Assembly: GCF_003605195.1 (NCBI RefSeq)
Contig: NZ_QYOS01000024.1
Coordinates: forward strand, 1-64,000
Direction of reading: 5' to 3'
DNA from: Aurantiacibacter odishensis
Lineage (GTDB): Bacteria; Pseudomonadota; Alphaproteobacteria; Sphingomonadales; Sphingomonadaceae
Length of the DNA: 64,000 nucleotides
The translations under genes and the position numbers were made by a program. Of the stretch, positions 45,292-54,148 are shown piece after piece (positions within the stretch are counted from its first letter, which is position 1; each line of letters starts with the position of its first letter). The notes below the pieces were generated by a model. It saw only the letters and a list, made by a program, of their open reading frames with translations. It searched no databases and was not told where the DNA came from.

Positions 45292-46058
45292 CAAATGTCC
45301 TTGTTCGGGGGTGGAAGCGATGCGTCCTCACCGCCGTACTTGTAATCGAGATAGCGGTTCTTGATCGCCAGGTCGTCCAGCGATCCTTCGGCCAGTTGCC
45401 GGGTCACGTGGTCGATTTCCTTGCTGATCTTGCCGAGACTGTCGATCAGTTGCCTGTCCGGCGTGGACCCGGCGCGCTCCTCGCGCCGCAGGTGGTCGGG
45501 AATCTTGCGATAGCTGTCGATCGTCTCGGGCAGGTACTCGCCCACCAGCTTGCGCGTTTCCTGCGCCGCCGGGTGGGCCGGATCGACGTGGGCAAGCTGC
45601 TTGCCCAGCGCATCGAGCTGCACGCCCAGATCGTCGACCAAGGTGACGGCGGGGGCGGGCAGGGCGGGGCGCTGGCTCTCCAGCCAGATCTCGGTGCGCT
45701 CCACCAGCCGCTTCGCATCCTGCGTGCGGGAAAGGTCCACGCGGTTGGGCACTTTCACCTTGGGATAGTTGGCGAAAATGAACCCGGCGGCCACGATAGC
45801 GAAAAAGGCCACCATCACGCCCGCAAAGCCGATGCCTTGCAGGATCATGCCCGCAACGCTGGCGGCGATGAAAATTGCGAGGACGGCCGCGCCGAAATAG
45901 CCCGCCCGCTTGAGCGCGTTCTTCATCTTCACCTGCCGGGAAGCGCGCCCAATGGAACGGCCCTTGGCGCGGTGGAAGCCGCCTTCGTAGCGGTTCACCT
46001 GCAGGCTTTTCTTCGCCGAGGAGATGATCGCATCGGAATCGCGCGTGGAATCGGCCAT
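45291..46058 (-). CDS. xpaC: XpaC-like membrane protein, partner of TelA
   Basis: This 255-residue protein has a basic N-terminus, two adjacent membrane helices (YFGAAVLAIFIAASVAGM and GVMVAFFAIVAAGFIFA), and a long helical cytoplasmic domain (RKIPDHLRREERAGSTPDRQL). This arrangement and its position just after telA match the XpaC/5-bromo-4-chloroindolyl phosphate hydrolysis family of the TelA/YceG-YceH pairs. The ATG at 46058 follows ttgagagggctg. The enzymatic name is historical; the usual phenotype is tellurite or antibiotic tolerance. Confidence 0.8.
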   Translation of the reverse strand: MADSTRDSDAIISSAKKSLQVNRYEGGFHRAKGRSIGRASRQVKMKNALKRAGYFGAAVLAIFIAASVAGMILQGIGFAGVMVAFFAIVAAGFIFANYPKVKVPNRVDLSRTQDAKRLVERTEIWLESQRPALPAPAVTLVDDLGVQLDALGKQLAHVDPAHPAAQETRKLVGEYLPETIDSYRKIPDHLRREERAGSTPDRQLIDSLGKISKEIDHVTRQLAEGSLDDLAIKNRYLDYKYGGEDASLPPPNKDI

Positions 46059-46070
46059 CAGCCCTCTCAA

Positions 46071-47279
46071 TTACCCTTCTAGGCTCAGCAGGCCACTGTC
46101 ATTGACCTGCTTGGCCGCTTGCGCCTGTCCCTCGGCGCGGGCGATGTAGCCCTTGGATTTCTCCACCTCGGTCGAAAGCGTCTGCACCGTCTGCTTCATG
46201 GAATCGAGCGCGCGGAGCTTGAAGGAATCCACCTCGTCCATGGTGTCGTAGATGTTCTGGAAGGCGCGTTGCAGCGTTTCCATGGGGATGGTGCTGCTGG
46301 CGGCCTGCTCGTGAATCTTGGCGGTGTTGTCGCGCAGCATCTGGCCGGTGGAATCGATGATCCCCGCCGTCGTCTCGTTCAGCGCGGTGATCTGACCCAG
46401 AACCAGTTTCTGGTTGGTCATCGCCTGCGCCACGGTAACGGCGGTGCGCAGCGCGCCCACGGTGGTGGTGCTGGCGCGGTCCACGCCCTTCACCAGTTCC
46501 ACGTTGTTCTTCTTGACGAGATCGAGCGCGAGGTAGCCCTGCACCGATACCGCCATCTGCGTCAGCAGATCCTGTGTGCGCTGGCGGACATAGAACAGCG
46601 CGGTTTCGCGGATGGCCTTGGCCTTTTCGGGATCGCTCGAATCGAGTTCGGCAGCCTTCTCCTCAAGCTCTGTATCCAGCGTTTTGGCGATGTGGATCAT
46701 CTGTTCGAGGTTGCCCATGGCTTCCCACAGCTTCTGCCGCTCCACGTCGATGGCGGCATTGTCCATCAGCAGCTCGTCCTTGCCGCTGGAAAGGCGCGCG
46801 AGGATCGCCTGGATGTGCCCTTGCGCGCTGGTGTAGCTGTCGAAATAGTTCTTCAGCTTGTTGCCGAAGGGGATGATGCCAAACAGCTTGCGCCCGGTCA
46901 TCTTACCCTTGCGGCCGGGATCGAGATCTTCCACCGTGCGCCGCAGTTCCGCAAGGTCGGTGCCGACGCCGCTGTCCGCGTCCATCGCGCGCACCGGGCG
47001 ATCGAGGAAGCGGTTGGACATGGAGCTGGCCGCCATGATTTCCTTGCGGCCCATGTTGGTGATCTGATCCACCTTCTTGCCGAAATCCGGCGAGTTGGCA
47101 TCCAGCGCCACCAGCTCGTTCACGAAGCCGTCGACCTTCTGCTGCAACGCGGACTTCTTTTCCTCGCTCACCGGCACCAGCCCTGCGGCTTTCTCCGGCT
47201 TCACGTCCGGCACGGGGTCGGGCGGCGTCAGCTCGAAATCGGTTGCCGTTGCTGTGGTCGTTCTGTTCTCGGTGGCCAT
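46071..47279 (-). CDS. telA: TelA family toxic-anion resistance protein
   Basis: This 402-residue, mostly helical cytoplasmic protein matches TelA/YceH from VDGFVNELVALDANSPDFG and QITNMGRKEIMAASSMSNRFLDRP to IYDTMDEVDSFKLRALDSM near the C-terminus, with coiled-coil segments in the last quarter. Members contribute to tellurite resistance and to tolerance of antimicrobial peptides or beta-lactams. It leads an operon with xpaC and the PHA-system-like gene, 12 bases and a one-base overlap respectively. It is divergent from the DUF389 gene. No ter operon is present. Confidence 0.92.
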   Translation of the reverse strand: MATENRTTTATATDFELTPPDPVPDVKPEKAAGLVPVSEEKKSALQQKVDGFVNELVALDANSPDFGKKVDQITNMGRKEIMAASSMSNRFLDRPVRAMDADSGVGTDLAELRRTVEDLDPGRKGKMTGRKLFGIIPFGNKLKNYFDSYTSAQGHIQAILARLSSGKDELLMDNAAIDVERQKLWEAMGNLEQMIHIAKTLDTELEEKAAELDSSDPEKAKAIRETALFYVRQRTQDLLTQMAVSVQGYLALDLVKKNNVELVKGVDRASTTTVGALRTAVTVAQAMTNQKLVLGQITALNETTAGIIDSTGQMLRDNTAKIHEQAASSTIPMETLQRAFQNIYDTMDEVDSFKLRALDSMKQTVQTLSTEVEKSKGYIARAEGQAQAAKQVNDSGLLSLEG

Positions 47280-47390
47280 TCGCCTTCAATTCCCTCTTTG
47301 CCCGTGTCGGCGGCTACGTAACTGTATTAGGCACACAAGACACGCGTTTCAAGTTTTGCCGAAGGCGAGTTTCCGCGATAATGGTGCGCA

Positions 47391-48983
47391 ATGCAATCAG
47401 AACCCAACACCGGCAACAGGGCCTCGCGCCCGCAGAGTGCCGGGACCGCTTCCGCCAACCCCGCCTCCGGATTTCGCGAAGTTCTCAGCAGCTTCCGTGA
47501 CTGGTGGGGTCACGAGGTAACCGGCACTGTCGACCAGGTGGCGGTGATCGAGAAGCGCCGCGCCGAGTGCCAGCTTTCCGCCCGCTACCTGCTGATGGTG
47601 TCGATGTCGGCAGGCATTGCCATCCTCGGCCTGCTGCAGGGCAGCGCCGCCGTCGTCATCGGGGCGATGCTGCTTTCGCCGCTGATGGATCCGATCATGG
47701 GTGTGGGCTTCGCGCTGGCGGTGGGGGACTACAAGTGGCTGCGGCAGTCCGGCAAGTCGCTGGCGGTGGGCACGATATTCGCGATCCTGTTCACCGCGCT
47801 GGTGGTGTTCTTTTCGCCGCTTCAGACGATCACTTCGGAAATCGCTGCACGCACCAGGCCCAGCCTGCTGGACCTTGGCGTGGCGATCTTCTCGTCCATC
47901 GCGGGCGCCTATGCGATGATCCGCGGACGGGAAGGCACCATCGTCGGCGTGGCCATCGCTACCGCCTTGATGCCGCCTCTCGCGGTGGTTGGCTTCGGTC
48001 TCGCGACGCTGAATGGCACGGTGTTCTGGGGCGCGCTGTTCCTGTTCATCACCAACCTCACCGCCATTGCACTGACGGCGACGGCGATGGCCCGCGGGTA
48101 CGGGTTCAGCACCAGCCTTTCGGAAAAGCAGACGCGGATGCAGGCGCTGCTGATCTTCGGTGCCTTCGTGGTGCTGGCGATCCCGCTGTTTCTCTCGCTG
48201 CGCCAGATCGTGTGGGAAAGCACGGCGACACGGCAAGCGCGCAACGCGGTGGAGGAAGTCTTCGTCGGGCGCGCCACGGTCTCGCAGATGGAGCCCAGTT
48301 TCGATGCCGAGCCCCTGCAGATTTCCGCGACCGTCTTCACGCCGGAGATCATCGGCGATGCGGAGGGGCGCGCCGAGCAACTGCTCTCGCGCCGTCTTGG
48401 TCGGCCCGTCGATGTCACGCTGACACAGCTCCGCGTCGGCACCGGGGCGCAGGCTGCGGAGGAGGCCCAGTTGACGCAGGCCCGCGCGCAGGAGCGCGCC
48501 GCACGCGAGCAGGCGGAGGATATTGCCGATCGCCTTGCGCTGCTGGCAGGTGTGCCAGTGGACGAGGTGACCGTGGACCGCGACCGTCGCCGCGCGCTCG
48601 TCACCGCGCGCCCGCTGGAAGGCGCGACGCTGGCCGCCTATGCGGAACTGGAGCGGCGCATCGACGCGTTGGAGCCTGAGTGGGACATCCGCCTCACCCC
48701 GCCGCTTCGTCCGCTGTCGCAGGCTACTTTCGATCTTGTCGAGGGCGAGGAGGACGAGCCCGATACCTATGCGCTCAGCACGCAGGGCACGCAGGCCGTG
48801 CAACTGGCGGCGTGGGCGCAAAGCCGCGTCGGCGTACCCATCGCCATAAGCGGCCCTACCGATGCCGTGGCCGCCGTGCGCAATGCCTTCTCCCACCACA
48901 ATATCGCCGTGCAGGCGGAAACCACCGGGAACGGATATGGCCCGGTAACGCTTGAATGGGCAGCCGGAGGAACCAACCGATGA
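47391..48983 (+). CDS. DUF389 membrane protein
   Basis: This 530-residue protein has an N-terminal cytoplasmic stretch, then the DUF389 membrane core with about six helices (LLMVSMSAGIAILGLLQGSAA, MLLSPLMDPIMGVGFALAVG, VGVAIATALMPPLAVVGFGL), and a long soluble C-terminal domain of about 270 residues with coiled-coil (AAREQAEDIADRLALLAG). The family is widespread and of unknown transport function. The start lacks a clear SD. It overlaps the MAPEG gene by 4 bases and is divergent from telA. Confidence 0.87.
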   Translation: MQSEPNTGNRASRPQSAGTASANPASGFREVLSSFRDWWGHEVTGTVDQVAVIEKRRAECQLSARYLLMVSMSAGIAILGLLQGSAAVVIGAMLLSPLMDPIMGVGFALAVGDYKWLRQSGKSLAVGTIFAILFTALVVFFSPLQTITSEIAARTRPSLLDLGVAIFSSIAGAYAMIRGREGTIVGVAIATALMPPLAVVGFGLATLNGTVFWGALFLFITNLTAIALTATAMARGYGFSTSLSEKQTRMQALLIFGAFVVLAIPLFLSLRQIVWESTATRQARNAVEEVFVGRATVSQMEPSFDAEPLQISATVFTPEIIGDAEGRAEQLLSRRLGRPVDVTLTQLRVGTGAQAAEEAQLTQARAQERAAREQAEDIADRLALLAGVPVDEVTVDRDRRRALVTARPLEGATLAAYAELERRIDALEPEWDIRLTPPLRPLSQATFDLVEGEEDEPDTYALSTQGTQAVQLAAWAQSRVGVPIAISGPTDAVAAVRNAFSHHNIAVQAETTGNGYGPVTLEWAAGGTNR

Positions 48984-49375
48984 CTGCAGAACTGACCGTA
49001 CTCGCGCTTTCGGGCGTCCTGCTGCTGGTGCACGTTTTCGCCGCCACCCATTACAAGACGAAGCAATACGGCGTCGAATGGAACATGGGCGCGCGCGACG
49101 AGGATACAGAGCCGCTGAACGACATTGCCGGGCGGCTGGACCGCGCGCGTGGCAATTTCCTCGAGACCCTGCCGCTGGCCATCATCGCCCTCCTCGGCGT
49201 GGTGGTGGCGGGCAAGGCGAGCGACCTTACCGCCATCGCCGCCTGGGTATGGCTGGCCGCGCGAGTGATCTACCTGCCGCTCTACTGGGCAGGCATCCCC
49301 AAGATCCGCACCTACGTGTGGGGCGTCGGCCTATTGGCGCTGCTGTTCGTGCTGGGCGTGCTGCTGATCGGCTAG
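48980..49375 (+). CDS. MAPEG family membrane protein
   Basis: This 131-residue protein has four membrane helices with the MAPEG landmarks: R-A-R-G-N-F-L-E-T in the second segment and RVIYLPLYWAGIPKIRTYVW in the third. Members are membrane-associated and act in eicosanoid or glutathione metabolism in eukaryotes; bacterial forms are mostly uncharacterised. ATG 48980 overlaps the DUF389 stop as ATGA. It ends 24 bases before the convergent FAAL gene. Confidence 0.9.
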   Translation: MTAELTVLALSGVLLLVHVFAATHYKTKQYGVEWNMGARDEDTEPLNDIAGRLDRARGNFLETLPLAIIALLGVVVAGKASDLTAIAAWVWLAARVIYLPLYWAGIPKIRTYVWGVGLLALLFVLGVLLIG

Positions 49376-49399
49376 CAAACTCGAGGCAGCCCAAAACTA

Positions 49400-51145
49400 T
49401 TATGCAGCCAGGTCGATCGGTTCGATCTCGCCCGACAGGTAGAGCCTCTTCGCCTTGGCGCGGCTGAGCTTGCCCGAGCTGGTGCGCGGCAGGGTGCGCG
49501 GGGGCACCAGTTCCACCACGCAGTTCATGCCGGTGACGGAACGGACCTTGTCGGCGATCTGGTCGCGCAGTTTCACCCGCTCGTCCGGGTCGGACACGCG
49601 GCAGTGCACCAGCACGGCGGGCGCTTCCTCGCCGCTTTCGGTCTCGATGGAGAAGGCGGCGATGTCGCCGTGGTTGAAGCCTGCAAGCTGCTCCACCGCC
49701 CATTCGATATCCTGAGGCCAGTGGTTCTTGCCGTTGATGATGATCATATCCTTGGCGCGGCCGACGATGAACAGGTAGCCGTCGCCCATGTAGCCCATGT
49801 CGCCTGTATCCAGCCATGATCCCTTGCCGTCTTCGGCGGGAACGAGACATTCCTCGGTCGCTTCCTCGTTGCGGAAGTAGGAGTGCATGACGCTGGGGCC
49901 ACGGCACCAGACCTTGCCGATCTGGTGGTCGCCCTTGATCTCTCCGTTCTCGCCACGAATCTCGACTTCCATGTCCTGCAGCGGCCTGCCGCAGTTGACG
50001 ATGGCACGGTAGCGGGCGGGGCGGGACAGGTCGCGGCGGGTGCCGGACAGGCGCTCTTCCTCCACCAGTTCCACGCGGATACCCTCGCCCGGCGGCATCA
50101 CGGTGACGGCCAGCGTCGCCTCCGCCAGGCCATAGCTGGGGGTGAAGGCGCTGGCCTTGAAACCCGCATCGGCAAAGGCGTTGACGAAGTTCTGCATCAC
50201 GTCGGGCCGGATCATGTCCGCCCCGTTGCCCGCGGTGCGCCAGCGCGAAAGGTCGAACCGGTCGGCGACGTTGGTCTGGCTGGACACGCGGCGCGCGCAG
50301 ATATCGTAGCCGAAAGTGGGCGAGTAGCTGAGCGTCGCGCCCTTATTGCGGCTGATGAGATCGAGCCAGGCCAGCGGGCGGCGGGCGAAATGCTCGGTCT
50401 TGAGGTAATCGACGGAAACCTGGTTGGCGATCAGCGACAAGAAGCAGCCGACAAGGCCCATGTCGTGATACCACGGCAGCCAGCTCACCACCCGGTCGTT
50501 GTAGCCGATATCCATCGAATCGGCGTGGCCGAACAGGTTGTGCAGCAGTGCCTCGTGCGTCACGGCAACGCCGGTGGGGAAGCGGGTGGAGCCGCTGGAA
50601 TATTGCAGGTAGCAGATGTCTTCCGGCTTCGCCTCGGGCAGGTCGACGGCAGGTGCATCGGCCTCCTTGAACGTGGCCCAGTCCATTCCCTGGCATCCCT
50701 GCCGATCGGCGGCGGCCGCAGCCATCTCGGCAATTTCGGGCGGGTAGAGCAGGATTTTCGGGTCCGAGCTTTGCAGCTGGACCGCAAGCTGGTCGATATA
50801 GCTTTCCTTGCCACCGAAAGTGGTGGGCAGGGGCAGCGGCACGGGCCATGCCCCGGCGTAGACGCAGGCGCAGAACAGCGCGGCGAATTCGGGGCCGGTC
50901 TCGGCCACCAGCGCCACGCGGTCATCCTTGCCGATGCCCATGGCGACCAGCCGATAGGCATCGGCCAGCGCATCCTCGCGCATCTGCGAATAGGGATAGA
51001 CACAAGCGAGCGTGCCGCGCATGTCATGGAAATTCATGCCCTTTTCGCTGCGCGCTGCGTAGTCGATGGCTTCGTTGAAGGTAGCGAAATCCGATCGACG
51101 GCGCGGCAGCGGGCAGTCGTTGGGCGTAGGTGTGAGGTCGGTCAT
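49400..51145 (-). CDS. Fatty acyl-AMP ligase (FAAL)-like adenylating enzyme
   Basis: This 581-residue ANL-superfamily adenylating enzyme carries the phosphate-binding loop LQYSSGSTRFPTGVAVTH, the region SWLPWYHDMGLVG, the adenine segment PSYGLAEATLAV and LDTGDMGYMGDGYLFIVGRAKDMII. The ending RTSSGKLSRAKAK has the catalytic lysine. The pattern fits fatty-acyl-AMP ligases that load an acyl chain on a carrier protein. Bacterial sphingolipid synthesis uses such an enzyme, and sphingomonads make sphingolipids, so that role is plausible, but no acyl carrier or serine palmitoyltransferase gene is here. Divergent from recX by 130 bases. Confidence 0.88.
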   Translation of the reverse strand: MTDLTPTPNDCPLPRRRSDFATFNEAIDYAARSEKGMNFHDMRGTLACVYPYSQMREDALADAYRLVAMGIGKDDRVALVAETGPEFAALFCACVYAGAWPVPLPLPTTFGGKESYIDQLAVQLQSSDPKILLYPPEIAEMAAAAADRQGCQGMDWATFKEADAPAVDLPEAKPEDICYLQYSSGSTRFPTGVAVTHEALLHNLFGHADSMDIGYNDRVVSWLPWYHDMGLVGCFLSLIANQVSVDYLKTEHFARRPLAWLDLISRNKGATLSYSPTFGYDICARRVSSQTNVADRFDLSRWRTAGNGADMIRPDVMQNFVNAFADAGFKASAFTPSYGLAEATLAVTVMPPGEGIRVELVEEERLSGTRRDLSRPARYRAIVNCGRPLQDMEVEIRGENGEIKGDHQIGKVWCRGPSVMHSYFRNEEATEECLVPAEDGKGSWLDTGDMGYMGDGYLFIVGRAKDMIIINGKNHWPQDIEWAVEQLAGFNHGDIAAFSIETESGEEAPAVLVHCRVSDPDERVKLRDQIADKVRSVTGMNCVVELVPPRTLPRTSSGKLSRAKAKRLYLSGEIEPIDLAA

Positions 51146-51275
51146 AAGTGCTGTGGGTTACCCCTTATCGCGCGCGCTTGTGGCGCCTCCCGAATAGCAT
51201 TCGCGGCGCCGACCATCCCATCGACACCGCGGTAAACTTTCCCATTTGACAGGAAGTGTGGCACGAATAAGGCCA

Positions 51276-51866
51276 ATGGACGGCAATTCACAAGAGCGAA
51301 ATAAACCGAAGAAGCGGAAAAAGCCCCTCGATCCGACCAGTTTCGAGGAAATGGCGCTCGCCTATGTCGCGCGTTTCGCCACCAGCGCGGCCAAGCTGGA
51401 ACGCTACCTTTACCGCAAGCTGCGCGAGCGCGGCTGGGCCGAAGACGGCAACGAGGAGGGGCCAGACGTGCCCGCGATGGTCGCCCGCTATGTCGATAAA
51501 GGCTACGTCGACGACGCGGTCTATGCGCGGGCCAAGGCGAACGACCTTTTGCGGCGCGGTTATGGCGAGCGGCGCGTGAAGCAGGCGCTGGGGCAGGCGG
51601 GAATAGGCGAATCGGTGGCAGACGATGTCGCGCCTGCCGAGCACACGGCTCGCACTGCCGCAGTCCACCTTGCCAGGAAGCGCGGCTTCGGCCCCTTTGC
51701 GCTTGAAGCCCCCGACAGGGAAAGGCGCGAGAAACAGATTGCGGCGATGCTGCGGGCAGGCCACACGTTCGATCACGTGAGAGCCGTGCTGGATGCCGAC
51801 AGCGCCGACGCGGCAGAACAATGGGCAGAGGATGCCCGCGAGGAGACCGGAAGTTGGGACGCATGA
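51276..51866 (+). CDS. recX: RecX family regulatory protein
   Basis: This 196-residue protein belongs to the RecX family, which modulates RecA filaments. Typical segments are ALAYVARFATSAAKLERYLYRKL, DKGYVDDAVYARAKANDLLRRG and RRVKQALGQAGI, three tandem helical repeats. It is somewhat extended at the N-terminus by a basic stretch (NKPKKRKKPL). ATG 51276 is chosen with aataagg upstream; a TTG at 51246 is the alternative. Its stop overlaps the DUF192 start as ATGA. recA itself is not in the window. Confidence 0.87.
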   Translation: MDGNSQERNKPKKRKKPLDPTSFEEMALAYVARFATSAAKLERYLYRKLRERGWAEDGNEEGPDVPAMVARYVDKGYVDDAVYARAKANDLLRRGYGERRVKQALGQAGIGESVADDVAPAEHTARTAAVHLARKRGFGPFALEAPDRERREKQIAAMLRAGHTFDHVRAVLDADSADAAEQWAEDAREETGSWDA

Positions 51867-52360
51867 TTATCAGGCACAAATGGCTGGCCGCCCTTGGCGC
51901 GATGGCGGCAGGCGCACTGGCGGCCTGTTCGCCGCAGGCGGCCGAGCAGGTTCCGGAGCCGACCAGTGCGGCGGTTGCAACGCACCCCGAATCCGGGCTG
52001 GAAGTGATTCCCGTCACCGTCACCACCGACAGCGGAACGCACACCTTCCAGGCCGAACTCGCCGCCAGCCGGCAGGAACAGGCGCGGGGCCTGATGTTCC
52101 GCACTGAAATGGGCGCGGACGAGGGAATGATTTTCCCCTACGACACGCCGCAGGAACTGGGCTTCTGGATGCGCAACACCGTGTTGCCGCTGGATATCAT
52201 CTTCATCGACCCGGACGGCCGCATCCTCAACATCGAGGACGGCGAGCCCTATAACGAGGTCAGCGTCACCTCGGACGGCCTCGCCGTCGCCGTCCTGGAA
52301 CTGAACCAGGGCCGCGCCGACGAACTCGGTATCGGGCCGGGCGATACGGTGGAGTGGTAG
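51863..52360 (+). CDS. DUF192 lipoprotein
   Basis: This 165-residue protein has a signal peptide with lipobox (GALAACSP), an acidic linker and the DUF192 domain: ARGLMFRTEMGADEGMIFPYDTPQELGFWMRNTVLPLDIIFID, ended by LNQGRADELGIGPGDTVEW. The domain is a small beta-barrel of unknown function. It is coupled to recX by a 4-base overlap and followed by NDUFA12 after about 60 bases. Periplasmic, lipid-anchored by prediction. Confidence 0.87.
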   Translation: MIIRHKWLAALGAMAAGALAACSPQAAEQVPEPTSAAVATHPESGLEVIPVTVTTDSGTHTFQAELAASRQEQARGLMFRTEMGADEGMIFPYDTPQELGFWMRNTVLPLDIIFIDPDGRILNIEDGEPYNEVSVTSDGLAVAVLELNQGRADELGIGPGDTVEW

Positions 52361-52417
52361 TGAGAGACTCGCGCAACCCTATTGGCGAAGGACGATCCAG
52401 CCGCTAATGGCCTGCCC

Positions 52418-52816
52418 ATGAGCTTCCTTGGCAAGATCTTCACCTGGTGGGACGGTGCCACCATCGGCACCTCGCTGTGGTCCTCGCGCAATGGCGAGCA
52501 CGTGGGCACCGATGTCCAGGGCAACAAGTACTACCGTTCCAAGAACGTGAAGGGAGGCCAGCGCGAACGCCGCTGGGTCATTTACGAAGGCAGCAACGAT
52601 GCCAGCCGCGTGCCCAGCGAATGGCATGGCTGGCTGCACGGCTCCTATGACGAGTTGCCCGAAAGCCACCTGCCTGCGCCCAAGATCTGGGAAGTGGACT
52701 ACACGCCCAACGCCACCGGCTCCGCCAACCGCTACCTGCCCGCAGGGGCGCTGGAACGCGGCGGCAAGCGTGCCCGCGCCACTGGCGACTACGAAGCGTG
52801 GACGCCCGACGCGTGA
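52418..52816 (+). CDS. NDUFA12-like NADH:ubiquinone oxidoreductase accessory subunit
   Basis: This 132-residue protein matches NDUFA12/B17.2, a supernumerary subunit of complex I shared by mitochondria and alphaproteobacteria: IFTWWDGATIGTSLW, GNKYYRSK and RRWVIYEGSNDASRVPSEWHGWLHG. ATG 52418 is the family start; the open frame to 52382 begins with TTG and is not conserved. The nuo operon is elsewhere. Next on the same message is the DUF2155 gene by GTGA overlap, the order found in other alphaproteobacteria. Confidence 0.95.
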   Translation: MSFLGKIFTWWDGATIGTSLWSSRNGEHVGTDVQGNKYYRSKNVKGGQRERRWVIYEGSNDASRVPSEWHGWLHGSYDELPESHLPAPKIWEVDYTPNATGSANRYLPAGALERGGKRARATGDYEAWTPDA

Positions 52817-53319
52817 GGCTGACGGCGGTCGCCTTGGCGGCGCTGGTGCTGGCGGGCTGCGGCGATAGCGCGCCGGAACCGGAAGTCGAGGCAACCGAAG
52901 TGCCCGAGGAACTGGCGAGCGAACCGCTGCCCGATCTTGGCGACATCGAGGCGATCGGCACCCCGATGGAAGAGCGCGTCGCGACGCTCGGCATCATCAA
53001 CAAGCGCAACAACCTGTCCCGCGATATCGAACTCAGCCCCGGCGAATCGCGCCGGGTGGACGACGTGGTCGTGCGCCTGTCCGCCTGCGAACGCACCGCG
53101 CCGTGGGAAAGCCCGGCGGAGACCGGCGCCTTCGTGCAGGTATTTGTAAACGACGTGCGCGATCCCGATGCGGAGCCGGAATTCGGCCGCATTTTCTCCG
53201 GCTGGCTGTTCAAGAACTCGCCCAGCCTGAACGTGGTGGAGCACCCGATCTACGATGTCTGGGTGAAGGACTGCGCGATGAGCTTCCCCGGAGAGGAAGA
53301 GGCGGCCTCGGACGCCTGA
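52813..53319 (+). CDS. DUF2155 lipoprotein
   Basis: This 168-residue protein has a lipobox (VLAGCGDS), an acidic linker and the DUF2155 domain: IINKRNNLSRDIELSPGES, VVVRLSACERTAPWE, FSGWLFKNSPSLNVVEHPIYDVWVKDC. The family is widespread in alphaproteobacteria near aat and NDUFA12; function unknown to me. GTG 52813 overlaps the upstream stop (GTGA). The last 70 bases (53250-53319) overlap antisense with the 3' end of aat. Confidence 0.87.
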   Translation: MRLTAVALAALVLAGCGDSAPEPEVEATEVPEELASEPLPDLGDIEAIGTPMEERVATLGIINKRNNLSRDIELSPGESRRVDDVVVRLSACERTAPWESPAETGAFVQVFVNDVRDPDAEPEFGRIFSGWLFKNSPSLNVVEHPIYDVWVKDCAMSFPGEEEAASDA

Positions 53320-53966
53320 AGCAGCGCCGCGTGCGCTTGCGGTAGGCTGGAAAGCGCTTGCTTGTCGCAGGCCCGCGCCAGCATTTCCTGGTACTGGTCC
53401 CGGCTGATCTCCACCGCGCCCATGGAGGCGAGGTGCCCGGTCATGAACTGGCAATCGAGCAGCACGAAACCCGCCCGCTTTAACAAGGCCACCAGCCACG
53501 CCAGCGCGACCTTGCTGGCATTGTCCGCTCGGCTGAACATCGATTCGCCGCAGAACACCCGTTCGAACGCGACACCATAGAGCCCGCCCACCAGTTCGCC
53601 GTCATGCCAGCACTCCAGCGAATGCGCGTGCCCGTGGCGGTGCAGGTTCAGGTAGCTGGCGGTGATGGTGTGGCTGATCCAGGTACCGCTTTCTCCACCT
53701 GCCTCCGGGTCAGGCCGGGGCTGGGCGCAGGCATCCATCACCGCGCCGAAATCGGCATCCACGGTGACGCGGAAACGGTCCTGCTTCAGCACCTTGGCGA
53801 GACTGCGGGAGCAGTGGAAGCCATCCAGCGGCAGGATCGCGCGGCGGCGCGGCTCCACCCAGAACACCTCGTCGTCCTCGCGCGAATCGGCCATCGGGAA
53901 AACCCCGCTGCGGTAAGCCAGCAGCAGCACTTCGGCGGGAATCAGCTTGGGCACGGGAGAATGCAT
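53250..53966 (-). CDS. aat: Leucyl/phenylalanyl-tRNA-protein transferase Aat
   Basis: This 238-residue enzyme adds Leu or Phe to N-terminal Arg/Lys of proteins for ClpS-ClpAP degradation (N-end rule). The family pattern is complete: LLLAYRSGVFPMAD, FWVEPRRRAILPLDGFH, GTWISHTITASYLNLHRHGHAHSLE, GGLYGVAFERVFCGESMFSR and LDCQFMTGHLASMGAVEISR. The C-terminus (after about 215) is a polar serine-rich tail whose coding region overlaps the DUF2155 3' end by 70 bases. It is convergent with DUF2155, and tRNA-Trp begins about 80 bases from its start. Confidence 0.95.
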   Translation of the reverse strand: MHSPVPKLIPAEVLLLAYRSGVFPMADSREDDEVFWVEPRRRAILPLDGFHCSRSLAKVLKQDRFRVTVDADFGAVMDACAQPRPDPEAGGESGTWISHTITASYLNLHRHGHAHSLECWHDGELVGGLYGVAFERVFCGESMFSRADNASKVALAWLVALLKRAGFVLLDCQFMTGHLASMGAVEISRDQYQEMLARACDKQALSSLPQAHAALLQASEAASSSPGKLIAQSFTQTS

Positions 53967-54047
53967 TCCCGCTCCTATATCAAAGTGAAGCCATCAGGTC
54001 GCTTGCGTTCATCATCGCTTGGCTATAGGGGCCTGCATCGCATCTGC

Positions 54048-54123
54048 AGGGGTGTAGCTCAGTTGGTAGAGCATCGGTCTCCAAAACCGAGGGCCACGGG
54101 TTCGAATCCTGTCACCCCTGCCA
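54048..54123 (+). tRNA. tRNA-Trp (anticodon CCA)
   Basis: A 76-base cloverleaf: acceptor AGGGGTG pairs with CACCCCT, the D arm is GCTCAGTTGGTAGAGC, the anticodon loop CTCCAAA has CCA, and the T arm is ACGGG-TTCGAAT-CCTGT. CCA is encoded and a short T run follows. Confidence 0.97.
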
Positions 54124-54148
54124 TTTTTCCGGAATAGAGGACGTCCTT

